A stretch of 64,000 bases of DNA from Pseudanabaena sp. (GTDB taxonomy: Bacteria > Cyanobacteriota > Cyanobacteriia > Pseudanabaenales > Pseudanabaenaceae). Below are positions 16,143 through 24,205 of the stretch, piece after piece (positions within the stretch are counted from its first letter, which is position 1; every line of letters starts with the position of its first letter). Below the pieces are notes generated by a model. That model was not told the DNA's origin. It worked only from the letters and a program-made list of their open reading frames with translations, and did not search any database. The position numbers and the translations under genes were made by a program. The stretch covers positions 60,913 through 124,912 of the forward strand of contig QBLS01000012.1 of the NCBI GenBank assembly GCA_003249015.1, given 5' to 3'.

Positions 16143-16589
16143 TTATACACCCAATTGCCGTCTAGCCTCAAACAATCCCAGCGCGGCGCTAACTGAAAGA
16201 TTTAAGCTGCGAACCTTGGGATGCTCCATGGGAATATATACCGATGGATAATTGGCGATTAACTGCTCAGGTAAGCCCTTAGATTCGCTACCAAATAACA
16301 ACCAATCACTGTCTTGGTATTGAAATTCGCGAAAGCTACAGGAACCACGAGCGCTGAAGCAAATCCATCGTGCGCCTTGGGAGGCTCTTTGCAGTGATTC
16401 TAGATTGGGATGAACTGTTACATCTACATATTCCCAATAGTCAATTCCTGCACGTTTTAGCTGGCGATCGTTGATTTCAAAGCCAAGGGGTTCGACTAGG
16501 TGTAAATGGGTGTTAGTGGCTGCACAGGTGCGGGCAATATTGCCTGTGTTTGGTGGAATTTCGGGATAGATAAGGGCGATTTGAATCAT
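16143..16589 (-). CDS. trmL: tRNA (cytidine(34)-2'-O)-methyltransferase TrmL
   Basis: 148 residues, the usual length for this minimal SPOUT enzyme, which methylates the ribose of the wobble base in tRNA-Leu isoacceptors. SPOUT motif 1 is PEIPPNTGNIARTCAATN near the N-terminus; motif 2 LLFGSESKGLP and motif 3 IPMEHPKVRSLNLSVSAAL form the knotted SAM site. It starts at ATG giving MIQIALIYPEIP. It is the first of a leftward run with the preceding 133-residue gene 36 bp away. Confidence 0.93.
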   Translation of the reverse strand: MIQIALIYPEIPPNTGNIARTCAATNTHLHLVEPLGFEINDRQLKRAGIDYWEYVDVTVHPNLESLQRASQGARWICFSARGSCSFREFQYQDSDWLLFGSESKGLPEQLIANYPSVYIPMEHPKVRSLNLSVSAALGLFEARRQLGV

Positions 16590-16625
16590 TGGCAGTAATT
16601 TTTTTGTTTAGCTATTTTGATTTAG

Positions 16626-17027
16626 CTATTTTGTTAAGTTGGCGGGGTTTTCGATTTCTTCAAGGGTTTGCAAGACTAATCTTCTGGCTTGAAGTTGCCA
16701 GCCCCATTTTTGAATAGCGATCGCGACACCAGTACCCACGACTGTCGCAATAAAGTCTAAGGGCTGTTCCATGGATATGCCCAAGAGTAAGCCCAGCCCT
16801 GCGATACCCCAAAATGGCAATGTCACAGTCTGGCGATTTTTTTCGACTAATTGACTAATATCATCGGTGGGCATATCTGCAAGTAGCTCCGCCTTTGCTT
16901 GCTGTCGTTCAATTTTTGTCAGTGACAAGCAAAATTTAGGGCGGAGCTTTTCAATCTTGCGAGCGGTAGTGCTGTACTGTACCAACTCATCTTCAGCCAT
17001 CATTATCAAACGTTCTAATTTAGACAT
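16626..17027 (-). CDS. Small cyanobacterial membrane protein, unrecognised
   Basis: 133 residues: a charged helical N-terminal 70 residues (KIEKLRPKFCLSLTKIERQQ), then two membrane-compatible segments (TLPFWGIAGLGLLLGISM and FIATVVGTGVAIAIQKWG), then a short helical tail. No family name comes to mind. It sits 36 bp upstream of trmL in the same direction and could be cotranscribed. Confidence 0.6.
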   Translation of the reverse strand: MSKLERLIMMAEDELVQYSTTARKIEKLRPKFCLSLTKIERQQAKAELLADMPTDDISQLVEKNRQTVTLPFWGIAGLGLLLGISMEQPLDFIATVVGTGVAIAIQKWGWQLQARRLVLQTLEEIENPANLTK

Positions 17028-17101
17028 TATTAAATTTTGATCACATTTCGTTTATATTCTCTATCAAATTCTAAAGTCTTCTGTACTTATCTTTGTATTA
17101 A

Positions 17102-17185
17102 AACCCAGAAGACTAGCGGCGGCGCTTCGCGCCGCCGCTAGTCTTAGATAAAGAAATGGCGTAGCCTTTTCTTTATCTGGGATTA
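17102..17185. repeat. Nested palindromes (element B core split by an element A hairpin)
   Basis: 17110-17144: perfect 16-bp arms with TTC loop, core AGCGGCGGCGC. 17146-17178: 15-bp arms AGATAAAGAAATGGC with GTA loop, one mismatch. Outer words AAACCCAG (17101) and CTGGGATT (17177) look like the original outer arm of the first palindrome, now separated by the second hairpin. Confidence 0.55.
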
Positions 17186-17295
17186 CGCTGTAAGGAGCCT
17201 AAGGGAAGCAAATGTATTTTGCCGATCGCCGTAATTTTTGAGATTTTGGGTAATATCCTAGCCATCGCCAGTTCACAATTTTCAGCTATTTGTCC

Positions 17296-18105
17296 ATGCT
17301 AATCTCCATTGTCTTACCCGCTTACAACGAAGCTCAAGATATTGCCAATTCTCTTAATGTACTTCGTACCGAATTGCCATCAGTATGTTTAGAGATTAAT
17401 GGCGCTACGGGCAGTCAGTCTGGAAATCAGTTTGAGGTAATCGTCGTCAATGATGGTAGTGCCGATCGGACGGGTGCGATCGTCCAAGAATATATGGATA
17501 GGTTTCCTAGTTTTAGGTTAAGGCTGATCAATTTACCTCAAAATTATGGCAAGGGATATGCGGTTAAAATTGGGGTCGCTGCGGCTAAAGGGGCTTACAT
17601 TGCCTACATGGATGCTGATCTTTCCACACCTTTACAAGAACTTCCTAAGTTAATTTCGATAGTTTCAGAACGATACTTAGCTAATAGTGAGAGGGCGATC
17701 GCTATAGGCTCAAGAGCCTTAACTCAATCAAAAATTATTAAGCATCAACCGCTTTACAGAGAGTTGATGGGAAAAACTTTTAATCTTTTAGTCCATTTAT
17801 TTGTGATCAGGGGTATTTACGACACACAGTGCGGTTTCAAAGTGTTTCGTGCCTCTGAAGCCAAACAAATTTTTAAGCTACTCCAAACCAATCGATTTAG
17901 TTTTGATGTTGAGGTTTTGCTGCTAGCTCAGCACTTAGGAATTGCTATCTGCGAAGTACCAGTAACGTGGCAAAATTCTCCATCTTCCTCAGTTTCGCCA
18001 ATTGTGGACTCATGGGAAATGTTTTATACCCTAGCCTCTCTGAAGTATCGGGTTAAGCACAATCTGGCAGTTCCTGTCAGGGAGATCGCTCTCCATGGAA
18101 ATTGA
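17296..18105 (+). CDS. Family 2 glycosyltransferase, dolichyl/polyprenyl-phosphate glucosyltransferase type
   Basis: 269 residues from the ATG (a TTG two codons earlier is also in frame). GT-A fold: SIVLPAYNEAQDIANSL, VIVVNDGSADRT near 55, AAKGAYIAYMDADLSTP near 108 (DxD-type metal site), GSRALT and QCGFKVFR. This is the ALG5/DPG-synthase-like branch of GT2, which transfers a hexose from a nucleotide sugar to a polyprenyl phosphate on the cytoplasmic face. The following methyltransferase overlaps it by 11 bp, and a PMT-family enzyme that would use a lipid-linked sugar lies convergently next door. Confidence 0.85.
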   Translation: MLISIVLPAYNEAQDIANSLNVLRTELPSVCLEINGATGSQSGNQFEVIVVNDGSADRTGAIVQEYMDRFPSFRLRLINLPQNYGKGYAVKIGVAAAKGAYIAYMDADLSTPLQELPKLISIVSERYLANSERAIAIGSRALTQSKIIKHQPLYRELMGKTFNLLVHLFVIRGIYDTQCGFKVFRASEAKQIFKLLQTNRFSFDVEVLLLAQHLGIAICEVPVTWQNSPSSSVSPIVDSWEMFYTLASLKYRVKHNLAVPVREIALHGN

Positions 18106-18823
18106 GTTATATCAGGAGATGTATAGCTTGGAGCGCCAGCATTGGTGGTTCTTAGCCCGTCGCAAAATTCTGACTGGTTTGATTAGCCATTATTTACCTC
18201 AGGGTCAAGTTCTCGATGTGGGCTGCGGGACTGGATTTATTTTGGAAGAGTTACAAAAATCTTCTAACAATTACAATGCTTGGGGGCTAGATAATGCAGA
18301 GCCAGCGATCGCCTTTTGTCAGCAAAAAAAGTTAACCCGCATCACTCAGGGTATTTTGGGACATGATGGCTTAACAAAACATAGCTTTGACATGGTGATG
18401 TTTTTAGATGTGATCGAGCATCTAGATGAGGACGAACAAGCTGTTGAGCTAGCTAAGGATTATTTAAGTTTGGTGGGCAAACTGCTAATTACTGTGCCTG
18501 CGTATCAATTTCTCTGGAGTGCTCACGATCAAATTCATGGGCATAAGCGCCGCTACACAAAGAAAAAACTCATCGAACTTCTACACAAGACAGGGTATGA
18601 AGTTTCTTATATTTCCTATTTCAATACTTTTCTGTTCCCTTTAATCGCGATCGCGAGGCTGCTAGGAAATTTGCGCGATCGCCATCAAGCGTCGGACGTA
18701 AGCTTACCGCCTTCACCAGTCAACCAGTTGCTGTATCAAATTTTTCGTTGGGAGAAATACTTTCTGCCTTACTTATCCTTTCCTTTTGGGGTATCAATTG
18801 TTTGTGTCGCTAAACCCAAATAA
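18095..18823 (+). CDS. Class I SAM-dependent methyltransferase
   Basis: 242 residues; SAM motif I is VLDVGCGTGFILEEL near 40, motif II-like ITQGILG and DMVMFLDVIEHLDED near 100. The central HGHKRRYTKKKLIELL segment is shared with sugar- or lipid-modifying methyltransferases next to GT2 genes. It overlaps the preceding glycosyltransferase gene, so translational coupling is likely. The acceptor is unknown. Confidence 0.85.
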   Translation: MEIELYQEMYSLERQHWWFLARRKILTGLISHYLPQGQVLDVGCGTGFILEELQKSSNNYNAWGLDNAEPAIAFCQQKKLTRITQGILGHDGLTKHSFDMVMFLDVIEHLDEDEQAVELAKDYLSLVGKLLITVPAYQFLWSAHDQIHGHKRRYTKKKLIELLHKTGYEVSYISYFNTFLFPLIAIARLLGNLRDRHQASDVSLPPSPVNQLLYQIFRWEKYFLPYLSFPFGVSIVCVAKPK

Positions 18824-18858
18824 TATGAGGCGGCGCGAAGCGCCGCCTCATATTATTT
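18818..18858. repeat. Perfect inverted repeat between convergent genes
   Basis: 19-bp arms with GAA loop, core GAGGCGGCGC-GAA-GCGCCGCCTC; AT-rich outer arms AAATAATAT/ATATTATTT. Contains the TAA stop of the methyltransferase gene. Likely bidirectional terminator between that gene and the PMT gene. Confidence 0.7.
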
Positions 18859-18875
18859 GCAGAACCCTCAGAACT

Positions 18876-20273
18876 CTAGATCCAATTAAATCCTCGAATT
18901 GGACTATTAGGCATAAACCACATTCGCATATAAAAAGATTGAGAACTAATGGGTAAACCTAACCAGATCGGCATAAAAAAGATCTGTGCCGAAAAGATAC
19001 AAGCGATCGCGATGACTGCGACATTTTTAAACCAAATTTGCGGTTGTTGGTAAAAATAGCAAATCAGCCAAGCTAACCCCATAAAGCTAAAAATAGCTGG
19101 ACTCATGTAGTGATAAATAAATAAGCAGCGCTTGACTAAAAACCAAGGGAAATAATTAGCGGCATAACCCACTGAAATGTAGATCAGTTCAGCTTGCGAT
19201 CGTCTCACGCCCCAATAAGAGATCGCCACCATTGCCGCCGTTGATAACCACCATAGGATCGGATTTCCTAAAGCATGAACATCCAAAAATATATTCCCAT
19301 CTACATGAAAATAGTAGCCAACAGGACGCATCGATAAAGCCCATGATGCCGCACTAGAGCAGTAAGGATGGATGGGATGCTCTGGCGAACCAACAGAACT
19401 AGCCGAAGTATTCCATTGATAAATATATTGATTGCTGATAATTAAATGCTTTCCCATACTTTTCAACCATTCCCAGCCTCTTGCCGTGGGCGCAAATACT
19501 TTTACAATCATCAACACATGGGGAACCCACTGAAGAATGTAGGCAGTTGCAGGCAATAGGATTAAGCTCAATAAATATTCATACCAATTGAGATTTCCCA
19601 ATTTGCCCAATATCCCCAATTTTGCAGCAAGTTTAGGAAAAAATCTTTGATACATAGCGGTAATCATAATTAGAAGCCATGTCATCAGCCAAAAACCCGC
19701 ACCATTCCACTTAACGCCTGCACAAAAACCCATCATTATCCCCGACAGACTCAACATTAACCAGCGATCGCGAGATTGTCGTTGTAGCCCAGCTAACAAG
19801 AATATTTGCGAAGCCAATCCAAATGCAACTAAAAATCCATTTAAAAGCCCATAGCGCGACTCCACCAAAAAAAGCCCATCAGCAAAAATGAGCAGCCCTG
19901 TCCAGATTGCCAGCCAAGCCTTACTTGTGAGCCTATAGATTAGTCCCATACCCAACACAGGGATACAAGCGCCTATAGTCATGCTGGCAATACGATAGCC
20001 AGTTTCATTGTGACCAAACAGCAAAATACCCAGAGCAATTACATATTTACCGAGAGGTGGATGACCATCATTAGGTGGATTATTTAACAAATAGCCTTCA
20101 GCAAATTTGGGGAAATGCACCTCATCGAAAACTGGGTAAGCAAACCGATCAATATCCCACAGTCGCAACGCAAGCGATGCCAAAAATATAACGACTCCCC
20201 CGATGATGACTAATCTATTGATAGTGTTGCTTTCCGTATTATTAGAGAGCTTTAAATGTTGTTCAATAATCAT
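18876..20273 (-). CDS. PMT-family (GT39) polyprenyl-phosphate-mannose mannosyltransferase
   Basis: 465 residues, about ten hydrophobic segments. The Asp50-Glu51 pair in YPVFDEVHFPKFAEGY after the first membrane helix is the catalytic DE of protein O-mannosyltransferases, followed by DGHPPLGKY. The C-terminal block LFIYHYMSPAIFSFMGLAW is the PMT_4TMC signature. Bacterial PMTs glycosylate secreted proteins with mannose from a lipid carrier. Convergent with the GT2-methyltransferase pair, which could supply a lipid-linked donor; that link is inference. Confidence 0.85.
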   Translation of the reverse strand: MIIEQHLKLSNNTESNTINRLVIIGGVVIFLASLALRLWDIDRFAYPVFDEVHFPKFAEGYLLNNPPNDGHPPLGKYVIALGILLFGHNETGYRIASMTIGACIPVLGMGLIYRLTSKAWLAIWTGLLIFADGLFLVESRYGLLNGFLVAFGLASQIFLLAGLQRQSRDRWLMLSLSGIMMGFCAGVKWNGAGFWLMTWLLIMITAMYQRFFPKLAAKLGILGKLGNLNWYEYLLSLILLPATAYILQWVPHVLMIVKVFAPTARGWEWLKSMGKHLIISNQYIYQWNTSASSVGSPEHPIHPYCSSAASWALSMRPVGYYFHVDGNIFLDVHALGNPILWWLSTAAMVAISYWGVRRSQAELIYISVGYAANYFPWFLVKRCLFIYHYMSPAIFSFMGLAWLICYFYQQPQIWFKNVAVIAIACIFSAQIFFMPIWLGLPISSQSFYMRMWFMPNSPIRGFNWI

Positions 20274-20596
20274 GGAGAGGACTGCTACTTGGTGACTCAG
20301 CAGTTCTCATTATGAAACCAATTTCGTGGTTTTCAGTGGCGAAGGTGCGAAAAAACACGAAGTTAGTTTTCTGAATGCATATTAAGTAGCTAGGCGTAAT
20401 TAAAAACCTGTGATGCACGGCTGCGCGTGCACCACAGGTTTTTAATTATGTCGAGATGCTTATGGACGAGGCTTCAAAAAATTAACTCTTAGGATGAGAA
20501 CTGCCGTTAGTGACTCAAGTCACTTTCTTTTCTTCAAAACTTTAGCTATGATATTAATTGTCAAATCATCAAGACATTTGCACTGGAGAAACCGTA
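20274..20596. repeat. Divergent intergenic region with one palindrome
   Basis: 323 bp between the divergent PMT and NIL genes. Holds an inverted repeat 20397-20448 (23-bp arms, 6-nt loop GCTGCG, one wobble), with AT-rich outer arm TAATTAAAAACCTGTG. The rest is AT-rich and presumably holds both promoters; no convincing -35/-10 pair chosen. Confidence 0.55.
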
Positions 20597-20908
20597 ATGT
20601 TAGCGGCGGAACACATCGATTCCAGAGCTACTTTAAGTACAGAGGAAAAGCGCAGAACTACAACACGCATAGCCATGCGTGTGCCTAGAAGCTGCTACGG
20701 AGAGCCTATTATCTCTCGCCTCTCTTGTGAACATGGTCTAACTGTAAATATTATTGCTGCTCTTTTAGGTGAAAATCCGAAAGATGACGGCTGGTTTACA
20801 TTAGAACTAAGTGGCACAACACAACAGATTCAAAGTGGAATTATCTATCTGGAAGAATTAGATTTAGAAATCTGGGATAAAACTACTGTCGATGATGAAA
20901 GTTGGTAA
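20597..20908 (+). CDS. Stand-alone NIL domain protein
   Basis: 103 residues from ATG preceded by GGAG 8 nt upstream; the longer frame from a TTG is not needed. The core RVPRSCYGEPIISRLS...VNIIAALLG...GWFTLELSGTTQQIQSGIIYLEEL is a NIL domain (PF09383), the small ferredoxin-like fold found at the end of MetN-type methionine importer ATPases and alone in cyanobacteria. In MetN it senses methionine; here the ligand is unknown. No transporter genes adjoin it. Confidence 0.82.
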   Translation: MLAAEHIDSRATLSTEEKRRTTTRIAMRVPRSCYGEPIISRLSCEHGLTVNIIAALLGENPKDDGWFTLELSGTTQQIQSGIIYLEELDLEIWDKTTVDDESW

Positions 20909-20921
20909 ATCAGATGACAAA

Positions 20922-20972
20922 TAAAAAAGCTCCAGTTACCTTGTAGACCAAAGTAACTGGAGCTTTTTTATA
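20922..20972 (+). terminator. Rho-independent terminator after the NIL gene
   Basis: 18-bp perfect arms TAAAAAAGCTCCAGTTAC and its complement (20953-20970) around a 13-nt loop, ending in a T-run; starts 14 bp after the stop codon. Confidence 0.8.
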
Positions 20973-21048
20973 ATTCACTTAAAAGAGTAGTGGCGTGAAT
21001 CGCCGCCACAGTATTTTTCTATGTCACAACTTATTTAGGATGGCTACC

Positions 21049-21197
21049 AAAAGAAGTTTGAGTTTTTTAGCGCCTTCGGCGCTAAAAAACTCAAACTTCT
21101 TTTCACAGCAATAGAAGAGTGGCGACGCTTCGCGCCGCCGTTTTAAAGACTATCGAAAGATGTAAAAACTAAAAATGGCATAGCCATTTTTAGTTTT
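21049..21197. repeat. Palindromes downstream of the peroxiredoxin gene
   Basis: 21049-21103: perfect 26-bp arms with a CTTCGG centre (UUCG tetraloop in RNA), core TTAGCGCC-TTC-GGCGCTAA. 21118-21142: GGCGACGCTTCGCGCCGCC. 21165-21197: 15-bp arms AAAACTAAAAATGGC with ATA loop, ending 10 bp from the peroxiredoxin stop, a probable terminator for it. Confidence 0.7.
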
Positions 21198-21206
21198 GGT
21201 ATCAGA

Positions 21207-21848
21207 CTATTTATTGGGCTGAGGAGTTAGACGCAGGTATGGCTTGACAGGATTGAAACCTTTAGGGAATTTCGTTTTTGCTTCTTCATCAGATACAGAG
21301 GGGACAATCACACAGTCATCGCCATCTTTCCAATTAGCAGGAGTTGCAACGCTGTAGTTGTCGGTCAGTTGTAATGAGTCAATTACGCGCAAGATTTCAT
21401 CAAAATTGCGTCCTGTGCTAGCAGGATAGGTCAAGCTGAGGCGAAGCTTTTTGTTGGAGTCAATGATAAAAACTGAACGGACAGTCAGGGTGTTACCCGT
21501 TGCTGAGTTAGGGTGAATCATCTCGTAGAGTTCGGAAACCTTACGATCTTCATCAGCAAGAATTGGGTAGTTTAATTTTGTGCTTTGGGTTTCTTCGATA
21601 TCACCAACCCAACCTTTGTGAGATTCAACACCATCAACGCTGAGGGCGATCGCTTTGATATTACGCTTATCAAACTCACCCTTTAACTTAGCAACAGTAC
21701 CAAGCTCAGTAGTACAGACGGGGGTAAAGTCTTTAGGATGAGAGAAAAGAATTGCCCAGCTATCGCCGATCCACTCATGGAAGTTGATGATTCCATCGGT
21801 TGAATCTTGAGTGAAATCAGGTACGGTATCGCCTAAACGCAGTGTCAT
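21207..21848 (-). CDS. 1-Cys peroxiredoxin (Prx6 class)
   Basis: 213 residues, the full length of cyanobacterial 1-Cys Prx. Peroxidatic Cys45 sits in HPKDFTPVCTTELG, with the conserved Arg further on in LTVRSVFIIDSNKKLRL. The C-terminal arm GDDCVIVPSVSDEEAKTKFPKG is the Prx6-type extension. It reduces peroxides in the cytosol; the resolving partner is external. Single-gene unit flanked by hairpins. Confidence 0.93.
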   Translation of the reverse strand: MTLRLGDTVPDFTQDSTDGIINFHEWIGDSWAILFSHPKDFTPVCTTELGTVAKLKGEFDKRNIKAIALSVDGVESHKGWVGDIEETQSTKLNYPILADEDRKVSELYEMIHPNSATGNTLTVRSVFIIDSNKKLRLSLTYPASTGRNFDEILRVIDSLQLTDNYSVATPANWKDGDDCVIVPSVSDEEAKTKFPKGFNPVKPYLRLTPQPNK

Positions 21849-22198
21849 ATTTTTAATCAGTTGTTAGAATTTAGTCTTCTTTGCTACAAATCTAAGATAC
21901 AAGATTTAGCGGAAAATTTACAAATCTTATAGATCGGTATTCCCATAGCTTTACTGTAGATTATGGCATTAAAAATCTGAGATTGTAAATCTACACGAAG
22001 CAAATCTTCATAGAACATAGATGTGATGGCATACTACACATCTGTGATGTCGCTTGTATTTGGGCAAAATCAAAACCCAAGAAGCAAGTGGCGGCGCGAA
22101 GCGCCGTCACTTTTCTTCTGGGTTTTATGTCCTAATACAAGTGACTACAACTATCACCAAGCGCTGTAGTTTTAAAAAGAATTTTTTAGGAGGAAGTC
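21849..22198. repeat. Divergent intergenic region with element B copy
   Basis: 350 bp between the divergent peroxiredoxin and PCP_red genes. An imperfect palindrome of about 44-nt arms spans 22053-22141, centred on GGCGC-GAA-GCGCC (22093-22105), with outer words CTTGTATT/AATACAAG. The flank GTGACTACAACTAT (22141-22154) is the inverse of ATAGCTGTAGTCA seen at the other element B copies. A strong ribosome site AGGAGGA lies at 22188-22194. Confidence 0.65.
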
Positions 22199-22384
22199 AT
22201 GCCTAACTCAGATTATTTTGAAGATATCCTTTGGACTGACGAAGCAAAAGTCAAGTACAAAAATATTCCTTACTTTGTGCGATCGCAAGCTCGCCAGAGA
22301 ATAGAACAAATCGCACAAGCAGCAGGTAGTGATAGGATCACGGCAGAAATTGTCGAAAAAGCAAGGATTGAATTCGGGCAGTGA
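22199..22384 (+). CDS. PCP_red domain small protein (light-independent Pchlide reductase subunit-like)
   Basis: 61 residues, preceded by an unusually good ribosome site (AGGAGGA, 5-nt spacing). WTDEAKVKYKNIPYFVRSQ...RIEQIAQAAGSDRITAEIVEKA is the PCP_red domain (PF08369), normally the C-terminal segment of the BchB/ChlB subunit of dark-operative protochlorophyllide reductase, and found alone in cyanobacteria. The isolated domain's role is unknown. Its stop overlaps the GTG start of murQ by 4 bp, implying translational coupling with a cell-wall recycling enzyme. Confidence 0.85.
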   Translation: MPNSDYFEDILWTDEAKVKYKNIPYFVRSQARQRIEQIAQAAGSDRITAEIVEKARIEFGQ

Positions 22385-23298
22385 AAAAAGTTTTGTCAAA
22401 TCAAGATCGTGGCTACTTGCTAACCGAGCAAACAAATCCCAGTAGTCAAAATCTTGATCAGCTTAGTGCCTTGGAAATAGTAGAACTATTTAATCGAGAA
22501 GATGCCAAGGCGGTCGAGGCGGTTGGGAAGCAAAAAAATGAGATTGCAGCAGCGATTGATTTGATCGCACAGGCGATCGCTAGTGGCGGGCGTTTGGTTT
22601 ACATTGGCGCAGGCACAAGTGGTCGTCTTGGCGTACTTGATGCCGCCGAATGTCCGCCTACTTTTTGTAGTGATCCTGAGCTAATCCAAGGGATTTTGGC
22701 AGGTGGCATGGACGCAATGGTACGCAGTTCCGAGGCATTGGAAGATCGGGAGGCTGACGGGGCTAAAGCGATCGCCGATAAAAATATTAACAATCTAGAC
22801 GTGGTGTTCGGAATTACTGCGGGCGGTACAACTCCCTATGTTCACGGCGCACTCAAAGAAGCACGGCAGCGCGGCGCAAAAACAGTATTTTTTTGCTGTG
22901 TCCCACCCGAACAATTCCCGATGCAATACGATATCGAGATTCGTCCCTTGGTAGGCGCAGAAATTTTAGCAGGATCAACTCGCTTAAAGGCTGGTACAGC
23001 AACAAAGTTAGTCTTGAATACCATCTCTACAGGCGTAATGGTCAAGCTCGGCAAGGTCTATGGCAACCGCATGATCGATGTATCTGTAACAAATACGAAA
23101 CTCGAAGATCGGGCGATTCGGATTATTAGTGACCTCACCAGTCTTAGTCGTGAAGAAGCTGCGGAGTTACTGGAAAAATCTGGAAACAAAGTAAAGTTAG
23201 CTTTGCTGATGCAATGGCAACAAGTAAGTGTGGAGACAGCTACGCAAATGCTACAGGAAACCCAAGGTCATCTGGGCAAGCTAATCCACAAAAAGTAA
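22381..23298 (+). CDS. murQ: N-acetylmuramic acid 6-phosphate etherase MurQ
   Basis: 305 residues from GTG (GTGA overlap with the upstream gene). MurQ cleaves the lactyl ether of MurNAc-6-P to give GlcNAc-6-P and lactate in muropeptide recycling. The N-terminal RGYLLTEQTNPSSQNLDQLS and the SIS-domain phosphosugar site GGRLVYIGAGTSGRLGVLDAAECPP are hallmark sequences; DAAECPP carries the catalytic Glu. The C-terminal helical domain with LARLALLMQ-like sequence is intact. No anmK or muropeptide transporter is adjacent. Confidence 0.94.
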   Translation: MKKVLSNQDRGYLLTEQTNPSSQNLDQLSALEIVELFNREDAKAVEAVGKQKNEIAAAIDLIAQAIASGGRLVYIGAGTSGRLGVLDAAECPPTFCSDPELIQGILAGGMDAMVRSSEALEDREADGAKAIADKNINNLDVVFGITAGGTTPYVHGALKEARQRGAKTVFFCCVPPEQFPMQYDIEIRPLVGAEILAGSTRLKAGTATKLVLNTISTGVMVKLGKVYGNRMIDVSVTNTKLEDRAIRIISDLTSLSREEAAELLEKSGNKVKLALLMQWQQVSVETATQMLQETQGHLGKLIHKK

Positions 23299-23341
23299 AG
23301 TGAGTTTGCGGCGTTCCACGCCATAAACTCACTTTACTTTT
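23291..23341 (+). terminator. Inverted repeat after murQ
   Basis: Arms of 23 bp, 5-nt loop TTCCA, two mismatches near the centre; outer arm AAAAGTAAAGTGAGTTT, ending in T-run. Overlaps the last codon and stop of murQ. Confidence 0.65.
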
Positions 23342-23393
23342 AAATCAACACTCTGCGCTGTAAGCTAAGTCAACCAGTAAAAATATAGAATCT

Positions 23394-23708
23394 ATGACAG
23401 GTATTGAACTCCGTCAGGCGATCGCGGACAAATGGGATTTTTCCTATGACGTACAACTACGGAAAACACAGGGGAAAATATTTTTGCAAGTGATGTGGAA
23501 ATATCAAGAGCAGCAGTCATTTTCCATGAATGAACAGGAATTTATCGAACATCTCAACGTAATTGCCTCTTATTTGAGTGATTGGGGCGTTGTTGAGCAG
23601 GTACAAAAATTTATTGAAACGACTAAAGAAAAACCACGCCTAGGTAAGGCAGTTAGTATACCTCTACAAATTGGCGAGAGATCGCTAGAATGGTTACTGG
23701 ACAATTGA
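23394..23708 (+). CDS. DUF3067 family protein
   Basis: 104 residues. MTGIELRQAI, YDVQLRKTQGKIFLQVMWKY and KAVSIPLQIGERSLEWLL match DUF3067 over the whole length, a family confined to cyanobacteria and plastids. Soluble, no signal peptide, role not established. Starts about 95 bp after murQ but separated by a hairpin. Confidence 0.85.
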   Translation: MTGIELRQAIADKWDFSYDVQLRKTQGKIFLQVMWKYQEQQSFSMNEQEFIEHLNVIASYLSDWGVVEQVQKFIETTKEKPRLGKAVSIPLQIGERSLEWLLDN

Positions 23709-24205
23709 TTTCGAGTTTATCTGGCTTCAGGCTTGGCAGTTAGTTATACTAAAATGCTAGTAAATGTAACCAATCCAGCATAGACATCCTCAGAAAAATA
23801 GGAACTTATTGAAAGTTTCTCTATACTAGGAACTTGTTTTTAAGTAAATTTAACTTCGACTCAACTCAATCCTTAATATCGAATTAAGAAATAGATTAGC
23901 CATTTCTTAATTTAAAAATTCTTACTGGGTTTGATTTGCAATCAACAAAGGTGTTTTCACGCTTTTGTTGATCGTTTTTACATCAATTCTGGGCAGATTT
24001 TATCGAAATCATCAGACACACAGAGCAATAATGTACGACATATAGCTGACTTTCTCTGCTAAAAACGGTACGCTTATTATAATTAATGAGTATTTGTAAT
24101 ATTTTCAAATATATTTCAAATAACTTTTAGGTTTATCAGCTTCAGTTTATGTGTCTCAGGTTCACCGCTAACCATAAGTTAAGTCAAAAACGTTAGGGCA
24201 AAAAT
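23709..24205. other. 497-bp intergenic region, no gene seen
   Basis: AT-rich. The only recognisable structure is the element A copy at 23882-23972 (listed separately). The remainder upstream of the GAF gene presumably carries its promoter; no credible small ORF with a ribosome site was found. Confidence 0.6.
23882..23972 (+). repeat. Element A, copy 1 (two hairpins with conserved spacer)
   Basis: Hairpin 1 at 23882-23912 (13-bp arms AATTAAGAAATAG, 5-nt loop), conserved spacer CTTACTGGGTTTGATTTGCA (23921-23940), hairpin 2 at 23941-23972 (ATCAACAAA...TTTGTTGAT). Same order of parts as 47187-47280, 61300-61370 and, inverted, 27064-27134. Confidence 0.75.

Noticed and set aside
20494..20688. 64-codon frame overlapping the NIL gene start
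   Set aside because: Out of phase with the NIL domain, low-complexity, without a ribosome site.
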